Shown here: positions 35,214 to 42,422 of the stretch, piece after piece
Layout of the letters: each line of letters begins with the position of its first letter
Numbering within the stretch: the stretch's first letter is position 1
Assembly (NCBI RefSeq): GCF_017301635.1
Contig: NZ_CP071091.1
Location: 6,522,001-6,586,000 of the forward strand
Reading direction: 5' to 3'
DNA from: Myxococcus landrumus
Lineage (GTDB): Bacteria; Myxococcota; Myxococcia; Myxococcales; Myxococcaceae
Length of the DNA stretch: 64,000 nucleotides
Notes under the pieces: model-generated
Seen by the model: the letters and a program-made list of their open reading frames with translations, nothing else
What the model was told of the DNA's origin: nothing
Databases searched by the model: none
Translations under genes and position numbers: made by a program

Positions 35214-37967
35214 ATGCGTCAGGGGTGGATGAGAGTCGGGTGCTGCCTGCTGTGGGTGTTGTGTGCCTGCGGGCCGGGGCTCAGCCACCCGCTCCCGCTG
35301 CCGCCCGAGAACCCAGACGGCGAAACACCCCCGATGCATCCCCCTGCCTCGGTGGTCCTGCCCCCCATCTCCATGGGCGAAGTCGCGGTGGCGGAGGTGA
35401 TTCGCGCGGAGCTGGCCATCCAGGTGCTCGGCTCGAGCTTCATCCCGCAGTGCCGCGTCTACCTGGACAACCAGGCACTCGAGACCTGGTTCGTCAGCGA
35501 CACGGAGCTGCGGGCGCGAATCCCTCGCGTCCTCCTCTCCCAGTCGACGGAGCGATTGGTGGACGTGAGGATTCCACCCGGCGCCCCCGGCTTCCCGGGA
35601 GGAGCCCGGTCTCCGCTCGTGCAGGTCATCGAGCCCACCCCCGAGCTCCTCTCACTCTCACCGGAGACCCTCGAATCGGAGCCGTCGGCGCCGGTCCTCG
35701 TCACCGTGAGGGGAAGGAACCTCATCAACGGCAGCGTGGCCTTCTTCCGGGGGAGCCGCTACCCGGTCACCTTGACCACGCCCCTCGAGGGCACGGTGGA
35801 GCTGCCGCCCTCCGCGTTGGGCGCCACCTCGGAACAGACCCTGCTCCACCTCGAGGTCCCTGGGCCCTTCAACATCAAGACCGCGGCACTCCCGCTCACG
35901 GTGTGGACTCCCACGCCGACCATCACCGGAGTGTGGCCTCCCACCCTGAACGCGGTGGACAAGCTCCATGGCAAGGCGGGACTGGCGAAGACCTCCTCCC
36001 TCATCGTGAGTGGAACGCACCTGCGCGCCAACACCGTGATGAAGTGGAACGGCACGCCGCTGACGACGACGCCCCTGCACGGCGACAAGGAAAGGCTCCG
36101 GGCGGAGCTGCCCTTCGATGCGCGGCTGGACGCCGCCACCATCGCACTGACGCTGGAGTCTCCGAGCGCCAAGGGCCCCGTGGTCTCCGTGAGCTACCCG
36201 CTGACCGTGAAGGCCGAGCCGGTGCTGTACACGCTGTCGCCTGCCTGGGTGAGGGTCAACGCGACGAACGTCACCTTCGAGCTGCGAGGAGAAGGGTTTG
36301 GAGAATTCGGGCAGCAGTCCCTGCTGTGGAATGGCACTCCGTTGGACTCCCGTGTGTTCTCCGAACGCAGTCCTGGCACCTGGACCTTCAGGGTCCCCGA
36401 CGCGCTGCTGACCCAACCCGGAGTCATTCCCATCACGGTGAAGCGGACGTTCGACGGCGTCGAGTCCACACCGTTCTTCGTCCAGGTGCTCGAGGAGTCC
36501 CCCGCGCCCCTCGCCTTCTCCCTCAAGCCCGCGGTGTTGTCCGTCGGTGACGCACCGGGTCCGCTCTACATCGAAGGCGAGTCCTTCAACGCCGGGTCCG
36601 TCATCCTGGTCAACGGACAGGCGCGCACCACGCGAATCCTCAGCGCGTCGAAGCTGACAGCGGACATCTACCCCTCGGACCTGGAGCGCGCCGGTGTCCT
36701 CTCCCTCACCGTGCGGACCTCCGCGCCAGGAGGAGGCACCTCGCTTCCGCTGTTGCTCCCGGTGCACGAGGAACGCTCCGTGCCCTTCATCGAATCGATG
36801 GGGGGTCCCGGTGGGGGCGAGACCTTCCCGGCCCGGGACGAGCCCGTGAGCATCAAGGTCTACGGACAAGGATTCACCCCACACTCGGTCGTGCGCTGGG
36901 AGGGACAGCCCCTGCCCACGCAATGGGGGTGCTACGGCAGCCCCTGTATCGCGGGCGCTGGAGAGCGGTCCGTGCTGGAGGCAGTCGTTCCGCCGGAGAA
37001 GGCACGAACCCCCGGCGTCGCCAGGGTGACGGTCTTCACACCGGGCCCCGGAGGAGGCGAGAGCCGCGTGCGGTACCTCGTCCTCACCTCGGGGCTGGAG
37101 CCCACGCTCTCGCTCCATCCCAACGACCTGGATGTGGGCGCGAGCTCGGAGCTGCGGAATGGGACGATACAGCTCACACCGGCCAACCTGGGCGAAGCCC
37201 ATGTCTCCAAGCTCTTCGTGAATGACGTCGAGCGCCCCTTTCTCAGCGGCACCTCCTTCCTCCTGAGCCCGGAGGAAAGGTCCACCGAAGGCGTCCTCGA
37301 GGTCCGCATCTATGCCGCGGGACGAGGCAAGAGCGCCCCGGCCTATTTGTATGTCCATGGCGCGAAGACCCCACGACTCCTCGCGCTGAGTCCGGCGGTC
37401 CTCTCCCTGGGCTCCTCGTGGGGAAATGACTCCCGACAGGACTTCTGGCTCGAGGGACAAGACTTCTACTGGGACTTCGACTCCGAGCTCGACTCACGCG
37501 CGACCGTGCACGTGGAGGGCCTCCCCGTCCCACTGCGGTCGCGCGCCTACCCTCGGGATGGTGCATTCAGCACCACCCGCATTCCGATGGAGGTGCCTGG
37601 CGTCCTCCCAATCAGGGTGTCACGCGTCGCGGAAGGAGGAGGCTCCTCCCTCCCCGCGCTCCTCAACGTCGTCGCCGAGCGTCCCTCACCGCTGCTGACG
37701 AAGCTCGAGCCCATGACCGCCGTGATGGGAGCCCCGCACCTGAAGCTGCAAGTGCAGGGCAAGGGCATCCACCCCACCAGTGAGCTGCGCTGGAAGGAGT
37801 TCCGCTCGAAGCTCGTGCGCGTGTTCGACTCCGTCGACGACGCAGACCACTTCGAGGCCGACCTCCCCGCCGCCGCGCTCGCGACGCCCGGCGTGGTGGA
37901 AGTCACGCTGGAGACACCTCCACCGGGTGGAGGCATCTCCCTGCCCATCCGGGTCGTCGTGGAGTAG
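35214..37967 (+). CDS. IPT/TIG-repeat lipoprotein, second copy
   Basis: The 917-residue paralogue of the preceding gene matches along its full length: same lipoprotein signal (lipobox VLCAC), same Pro-rich linker, same order of TIG units and the same ending SLPIRVVVE. Differences are spread across the whole length with many conservative changes, so the duplication is old enough to have diverged yet still shows clear DNA similarity. The likely role is the same surface rod, with altered binding faces. GGGGAGAG precedes ATG 35214. A hairpin follows its stop, suggesting the transcript of the pair ends there. Confidence 0.85.
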   Translation: MRQGWMRVGCCLLWVLCACGPGLSHPLPLPPENPDGETPPMHPPASVVLPPISMGEVAVAEVIRAELAIQVLGSSFIPQCRVYLDNQALETWFVSDTELRARIPRVLLSQSTERLVDVRIPPGAPGFPGGARSPLVQVIEPTPELLSLSPETLESEPSAPVLVTVRGRNLINGSVAFFRGSRYPVTLTTPLEGTVELPPSALGATSEQTLLHLEVPGPFNIKTAALPLTVWTPTPTITGVWPPTLNAVDKLHGKAGLAKTSSLIVSGTHLRANTVMKWNGTPLTTTPLHGDKERLRAELPFDARLDAATIALTLESPSAKGPVVSVSYPLTVKAEPVLYTLSPAWVRVNATNVTFELRGEGFGEFGQQSLLWNGTPLDSRVFSERSPGTWTFRVPDALLTQPGVIPITVKRTFDGVESTPFFVQVLEESPAPLAFSLKPAVLSVGDAPGPLYIEGESFNAGSVILVNGQARTTRILSASKLTADIYPSDLERAGVLSLTVRTSAPGGGTSLPLLLPVHEERSVPFIESMGGPGGGETFPARDEPVSIKVYGQGFTPHSVVRWEGQPLPTQWGCYGSPCIAGAGERSVLEAVVPPEKARTPGVARVTVFTPGPGGGESRVRYLVLTSGLEPTLSLHPNDLDVGASSELRNGTIQLTPANLGEAHVSKLFVNDVERPFLSGTSFLLSPEERSTEGVLEVRIYAAGRGKSAPAYLYVHGAKTPRLLALSPAVLSLGSSWGNDSRQDFWLEGQDFYWDFDSELDSRATVHVEGLPVPLRSRAYPRDGAFSTTRIPMEVPGVLPIRVSRVAEGGGSSLPALLNVVAERPSPLLTKLEPMTAVMGAPHLKLQVQGKGIHPTSELRWKEFRSKLVRVFDSVDDADHFEADLPAAALATPGVVEVTLETPPPGGGISLPIRVVVE

Positions 37968-38001
37968 CCCTCTCCCCGAAAGGAGGGGCGGCCTACCCGA
38001 A

Positions 38002-38024
38002 CGGGCAGGTGTGCTCCCTGCCCG
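38002..38024 (+). terminator. Hairpin after the TIG lipoprotein pair
   Basis: CGGGCAGG (38002-38009) and CCTGCCCG (38017-38024) form a perfect 8-bp stem with a 7-nt loop, 35 nt after the stop. No T-run follows, so it is either a weak intrinsic terminator or a 3' stabilising hairpin. Confidence 0.5.
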
Positions 38025-38042
38025 GTCCGCCGATGTGGCGCG

Positions 38043-38073
38043 CCTTCGAGGTCTTTAGCTTTCCCTCGAAAGG
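38043..38073 (+). promoter_or_regulatory. Candidate ribosome-binding-site-masking hairpin before HtrA-like gene
   Basis: CCTTCGAGG (38043-38051) can pair with CCTCGAAAGG (38064-38073) with one bulged A and a 12-nt loop. The right arm contains AAAGG of the AAAGGA ribosome binding site of the gene at 38082. Such an arrangement could work as a thermosensor or translational switch. This is inferred from sequence only. Confidence 0.35.
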
Positions 38074-38081
38074 AACACGCC

Positions 38082-38981
38082 ATGTCCACCGACCTTCTCC
38101 CCGCCCTCTCGCAGTCTCTCGCCTCCCTGGTGGAGCGCACCTCACCGAGTGTCGTCCGCGTCGATGCCCGTCGCCGTCGCGGTGCCACCGGGCTCGTCTG
38201 GAGTGCTGACGGCCTCATCCTCACCACCAGCCACGCCGTGGAGAATGAAGGCCACCTGCAGGTGGGCCTGTCCGACGGCCGCACCGTGTCCGCCGAGCTC
38301 ATCGGCCGCGACGCCAGCACCGACATCGCCCTGCTCAAGGTCGACGCTCCCGGCCTCGTCCCGCTGCCGCAAGCCTCGCTCGATGGCGTGAAGGTGGGGC
38401 ATCTCGTCGTCACGGTGGCACGGCCGGGGCGCACCGCTCGCGCGACGCTTGGTATGGTGAGCACCCATGGCGAGGGCTGGCGCACCCACGCGGGAGGACG
38501 CGTGGACCGGTATCTCGAAACAGACGCGGACCTGCCCCCGGGCTTCTCCGGCGGCGCGCTGGTGGACGCGGAAGGCCGGCTGGTGGGCCTGCTCACCGCG
38601 GCCTTCTCTCGCACCGCGGCCGTGGTCATCCCGCATGACACGCTGACGCGCGTCACGGCCTCGCTGCGTGAGCACGGAGGCATCCGCCGGGGCTACCTGG
38701 GCGTGGGCGCCTATCCCGTGAAGCTGCCCCAGCACCAGTGGGCGGCGGCCGGAGCGGAAGCGGGGCTCATCTTCGTCTCCGTGGACCCGGACGGCCCCGC
38801 GCAACGGGCCGGGCTGCTGCTCGGTGACGTGCTGGTGAGCCTGGGTGGCCAGTCGCTGGAGGGCGTGGAGGACCTGCTCGGATATCTCGGTGACGAGAAG
38901 GTGGGCACCACCGTCCAGGCCCGCGTGCTGCGCGCCGGCGAGGTGCGCGAGGTCTCCGTCACCGTGGGCAAGCGTTCGTGA
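38082..38981 (+). CDS. HtrA/DegP-like serine protease with PDZ domain, first of pair
   Basis: The 299-residue trypsin-fold protease has a triad His51 (TTSHAV), Asp81 (STDIALLKV) and Ser156 (PGFSGGAL), then a single PDZ domain (about 195-295; RRGYLGVGAYPV and DGPAQRAGLLLGDVLVSLGG). The residues before the Ser are LPPGFSGG rather than the classical NPGNSGG, so activity may be altered. There is no signal peptide or membrane anchor, unusual for HtrA proteins, which implies a cytoplasmic role or non-classical export. ATG 38082 follows AAAGGAACACGCC. The second protease gene starts 16 nt after the stop, so they form an operon. Confidence 0.88.
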   Translation: MSTDLLPALSQSLASLVERTSPSVVRVDARRRRGATGLVWSADGLILTTSHAVENEGHLQVGLSDGRTVSAELIGRDASTDIALLKVDAPGLVPLPQASLDGVKVGHLVVTVARPGRTARATLGMVSTHGEGWRTHAGGRVDRYLETDADLPPGFSGGALVDAEGRLVGLLTAAFSRTAAVVIPHDTLTRVTASLREHGGIRRGYLGVGAYPVKLPQHQWAAAGAEAGLIFVSVDPDGPAQRAGLLLGDVLVSLGGQSLEGVEDLLGYLGDEKVGTTVQARVLRAGEVREVSVTVGKRS

Positions 38982-38997
38982 GGAGCGAGGTGACACC

Positions 38998-39912
38998 ATG
39001 AAGCTGCTGCAACAGTTCTCGGACGACCTGGAGACCCTCGTCGCACGCGCCGCGCCCGCGGTGGTGGGCGTGGAGCACGCGCGAGGCCACGGCACCGGCC
39101 TCTTCCTCACCCCGGACGGCTACGTCCTCACCAATCGCCACGTCGTGATGCGCGGCTCGCGCAAGCTGACGGTGCAGTTGTCCAACGGAGAAGAGCTTCG
39201 CGGCTCGCTGGTCGGCGGCGATGCACCCACGGACCTCGCGGTGGTGCGCGCGGAGGGGACGAACTTCCCCACGCTTCCGCTGGCGGCGCCGGAGACGGTG
39301 CGAGTGGGCCAACTCGTCATGGCCATCGGCAATCCCTTCCGGCTGGAGCAGTCGGTGGCGCTGGGCGTGGTGAGCGCGGTCAACCGCAGCGTCACGCTGC
39401 CCGACGGCGTCATCCTGGAGGGCATGCTCCAGACGGACGCGGCCATCAACCCGGGCAACTCCGGGGGGCCGCTCATCAACACGCGCGGCGAGGTGGTGGG
39501 GCTCAACACGCTGGTGCTGCCGTATGCACAGGGCATCGGCTTCGCGGTGAGCGCCACCACGGCGGCGTGGGTGGCCAGCCTGCTCATCCAGCGCGGGAAG
39601 GTGGAGCGCAGGTTCCTCGGCATCGCGGCGGTGGCGGTGAACCTGGACACCGAGCAAGCACGCGAGGCGGGTCAGCCGCGAGCGGTGCGGGTCATCCGCG
39701 TGCAGAGCGGCACTCCCGCGGACGACGCGGGGCTCCAGCCGGAGGACCTGCTCCTGGCCATCAACCGTCGCCCGGTGGGCAGTGTGGATGACCTCCAGCG
39801 CCTGATGGCCCTGGCCACGGACGAAGAGGTGTCGCTGGACGTGATGCGCAAGAGCCGCCGCAAGCAGGTCTCCGCGCGCACCCGCCCACGAAACGAGCCC
39901 GTCGCGGCATGA
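38998..39912 (+). CDS. HtrA/DegP-like serine protease with PDZ domain, second of pair
   Basis: The 304-residue protease keeps a classical HtrA core: His48 (LTNRHVV), Asp79 (PTDLAVV) and Ser155 (INPGNSGGPL), with a substrate-pocket segment VLPYAQGIGFAVSA, and then one PDZ domain (about 195-290; SGTPADDAGLQPEDLLLAIN). It also lacks a signal peptide. ATG 38998 has GAGGAGCGAGGTG upstream. It is more canonical than its partner, so the two may form mixed assemblies with one active and one specialised subunit. This pairing is inferred from the operon only. Confidence 0.9.
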   Translation: MKLLQQFSDDLETLVARAAPAVVGVEHARGHGTGLFLTPDGYVLTNRHVVMRGSRKLTVQLSNGEELRGSLVGGDAPTDLAVVRAEGTNFPTLPLAAPETVRVGQLVMAIGNPFRLEQSVALGVVSAVNRSVTLPDGVILEGMLQTDAAINPGNSGGPLINTRGEVVGLNTLVLPYAQGIGFAVSATTAAWVASLLIQRGKVERRFLGIAAVAVNLDTEQAREAGQPRAVRVIRVQSGTPADDAGLQPEDLLLAINRRPVGSVDDLQRLMALATDEEVSLDVMRKSRRKQVSARTRPRNEPVAA

Positions 39913-40070
39913 CGTTCCGGCTCCGGGTTCGAGAGGCCCGGAGCCGTGTGTGTCATTGAGGCGGGAGTGATGACTCGCGCGTGACGGGATGACACGCGCC
40001 CCAGGCGACGCACGAGACCGCGCCCCTGTGACACAAGACAGGCACACGGCTTGAAGTTGCAGGGTCGCAC

Positions 40071-40529
40071 ATGAACGCGACTCCCGCGCGAAGGCCGTTG
40101 GTCCCAGTGCTCAAGAAAGTCCTGATGGCGCTGTTCGTCATCACCCCGCCCCTGTTCCTGCTCGGGCTCGGCTTCGTGCCTTGCATCGATGTGACGAGGG
40201 CAGACGTCGCCCGCCTCGACCTTCAGAACCTCCGAGGTGCCCTGCGGCTGTATCAGGAGCGCACGGGACAACTCCCCACGAGCGAGGAGGGAATCAGGCA
40301 CCTCGTCGAACAGGGAGCCCTGGAGGACCAGCCTCGGGACCCGTGGGGGCAGGACTACCGGTACTCACTCCGAGACGGGACGCTGGAGTTGCGCTCCCAG
40401 GGAGCGGACGGCCTTCCGGGAGGGGACGGGGACGACGAGGACATCGTCCTCCGATGTGACGTCGCCCCTGTCACCCAGGCCCTGCTCAGATGCGAGCCGA
40501 ATCCTCCTGCCCGGGGCGGTCCTCCATGA
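40071..40529 (+). CDS. GspG-like (type II secretion pseudopilin-like) protein
   Basis: The 152-residue protein has a membrane helix (about 18-36, LMALFVITPPLFLLGLGF) and then a major-pseudopilin fold: DLQNLRGALRLYQERTGQLP, GLEDQPRDPWGQDY-like core (seen as EDQPRDPWGQDYRYS) and the calcium-loop type ending LRSQGADGLPGGDGDDEDI. The prepilin-peptidase site (G then FTLxE) is missing, so it is probably not processed as a normal pseudopilin. No other type II secretion gene is adjacent. Its 3' end overlaps the convergent zinc-finger gene by 44 nt. Confidence 0.8.
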   Translation: MNATPARRPLVPVLKKVLMALFVITPPLFLLGLGFVPCIDVTRADVARLDLQNLRGALRLYQERTGQLPTSEEGIRHLVEQGALEDQPRDPWGQDYRYSLRDGTLELRSQGADGLPGGDGDDEDIVLRCDVAPVTQALLRCEPNPPARGGPP

Positions 40530-40779
40530 AGATGCGGTCCTCGAAGCACCACACCCACGTCTCCCCCGGCTCGAAGGACTGAACGACGGGGTGCTTGGTC
40601 TGGTGGAAGTGCTTGGTGGCGTGCTTGTTGGGGGACGAGTCACAGCACCCGACGTGGCCACACTCGAGACAGCGCCGGAGGTGGACCCACTGCGCGCCCA
40701 TCTTCAGACACTCCTCACAGCCGTTGGTGCGTGGCTCGGGGTTCCCCGCCTGCTCGATGTGCTTGCACTCGGTCGCCAT
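40486..40779 (-). CDS. ZnF-UBP (ubiquitin-hydrolase-type zinc finger) protein
   Basis: The 97-residue protein is essentially a single UBP-type zinc finger: TECKHIEQ, NGCEECLKMG, the core RCLECGHVGCCDSS, then KHATKHFHQTKHPVVQSFEP and ETWVWCFEDRIFME. In eukaryotes this domain reads the free C-terminus of ubiquitin; small bacterial versions are widespread in actinobacteria and myxobacteria with unknown role. ATG 40779 has AGGAG 7 nt upstream, which decides the start. The last 44 nt overlap the GspG-like gene from the other strand. Confidence 0.88.
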   Translation of the reverse strand: MATECKHIEQAGNPEPRTNGCEECLKMGAQWVHLRRCLECGHVGCCDSSPNKHATKHFHQTKHPVVQSFEPGETWVWCFEDRIFMEDRPGQEDSARI

Positions 40780-40942
40780 CGCTCTGCTCCTGGAAAGAGG
40801 ACCCATCGTCCGCGGACAGGGTGTGCATCCGCGTCACGAGCATCCATGCATCGCGCGGACGTGCGACCGGGCCCTCGCGAGCCAGGACGCGTCTGTGCAC
40901 GGGAGTGGCGCGACGGAGGCGCACGTCCCACGGTTGAGCCGT

Positions 40943-42409
40943 ATGCCTTCCGACACTTCCACGGGCGACACCTTCGTCTCCTACGCCAGCCCTCGCGGGC
41001 GAGGCGTCCTGCTGGCGAGCGTGCTCGGCAGCGGCATGGCCTTCCTGGACTCGACGGCGGTGAACGTGGCGCTGCCCGCGCTGGGCCGAGAGCTCCACAC
41101 GGGCCTGGCCGGACTCCAGTGGGCCGTGGATGCGTACCTGCTGACGCTCGGCTCGCTGGTGCTGACGGGTGGAGCGCTGGGCGATGCCTGGGGGCAGCGG
41201 CGTGTCTTCCTGCTGGGCATGGTGGCCTTCACCGTCCTGTCCGTGTTGTGTGGCCTGGCGCCGAACGCCTGGACGCTCGCCCTCTTCCGCGCGGGACAAG
41301 GGATGGGGGCGGCGCTGCTGGTGCCCGCGAGCCTCGCGCTCTTGCGCACGTCCTTCCCGGAAGCGGACCGGCAGCGCGCGGTGGCGGCGTGGGCGGGACT
41401 CTCGGGTGTCACCACGGCGCTGGGGCCGCTGCTGGGCGGCTGGCTGGTGGACGTGGGCTCGTGGCGGTGGGTGTTCTTCCTCAACGTGCCCATGGCCGTG
41501 CTCGCGGGCTGGGCGGCGCTGAGACATGTCCCGGATGACCGGCCCACGGGGGACTCGCGCAGGCTGGACGTGGCGGGCTCGGTGACGGCGGCGCTCGGGT
41601 TGGGCGGTGTCATCTACGCGCTCATCGAAGGTCCCGCGCGGGGGTGGACGACGGCGTCCATCCTCGCGGCGGTGGGGGGCTCGGTGTTGCTGGCGGCGTT
41701 CCTCGTCATCGAGGCACAGGCTCGCAATCCCATGCTCCCGCTCGGATTGTTCCGCTCGCGGACCTTCTCGGGCGCGAACCTCACGACGCTCGCGGTGTAC
41801 TTCGCGCTGGGCGGCGTGAGCTTCCTGCTCATCCTCGCGTTGCAGCAACAACTGGGCTACTCCGCGCTCGCGGCGGGGGCATCCCTGTTGCCCATCACGC
41901 TGCTGTTGCTGGTGCTCTCGCCGCTGGTGGGGAGGCTCGCGGGGCGCATCGGCGCGAGGCCGCTGATGACGCTGGGGCCGCTGCTCGCGGGCGTGGGCAT
42001 GGCGCTGCTCACGAGGCTGCACAAGGACGGGAGCTACGCGGGCACGGTGCTGCCGGGGGTCCTGGTGCTCGGGCTGGGCTTGAGCCTCACGGTGGGGCCG
42101 CTGACGGCGGTGGTGCTGGGCGCGGTGGAGGACCGGCACGCGGGCATCGCCTCGGGAGTGAACAACGCGGTGGCGCGCATCGCGGGGCTCCTGGCGGTGG
42201 CGCTGTTGCCGCTCCTGGGAGGGCTCTCGAACAAGACAGGCGAGGCGTTCCTCACGGGGACACGCGAGGCCCTGTGGGTGTCCGCGGGCCTCTGCGTGTT
42301 GGGAGCGCTGTGCTCGTACATGCTGCTGCCCAAGAACGTGGGGCGAGTGGAGCAAGGCCCCACGCAACGGGCGGGGCCGCCTCGGGTGAAGCGGCCCGCG
42401 CACGCGTGA
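40943..42409 (+). CDS. MFS drug-efflux transporter, DHA2 (EmrB/QacA) type
   Basis: The 488-residue protein has about 14 membrane helices as in the DHA2 drug:H+ antiporters. Motif D1-type LDSTAVNVALPAL lies in the first helix, motif A as GALGDAWGQRRVFLLG and motif C as GLSGVTTALGPLLGGWLV. It should export amphipathic drugs or a natural product. The ATG 40943 is chosen because the first helix begins 22 residues later. It converges with the metzincin lipoprotein gene (13 nt between the stops). No regulator gene is adjacent. Confidence 0.92.
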   Translation: MPSDTSTGDTFVSYASPRGRGVLLASVLGSGMAFLDSTAVNVALPALGRELHTGLAGLQWAVDAYLLTLGSLVLTGGALGDAWGQRRVFLLGMVAFTVLSVLCGLAPNAWTLALFRAGQGMGAALLVPASLALLRTSFPEADRQRAVAAWAGLSGVTTALGPLLGGWLVDVGSWRWVFFLNVPMAVLAGWAALRHVPDDRPTGDSRRLDVAGSVTAALGLGGVIYALIEGPARGWTTASILAAVGGSVLLAAFLVIEAQARNPMLPLGLFRSRTFSGANLTTLAVYFALGGVSFLLILALQQQLGYSALAAGASLLPITLLLLVLSPLVGRLAGRIGARPLMTLGPLLAGVGMALLTRLHKDGSYAGTVLPGVLVLGLGLSLTVGPLTAVVLGAVEDRHAGIASGVNNAVARIAGLLAVALLPLLGGLSNKTGEAFLTGTREALWVSAGLCVLGALCSYMLLPKNVGRVEQGPTQRAGPPRVKRPAHA

Positions 42410-42422
42410 GCTGCGTGGCGGC

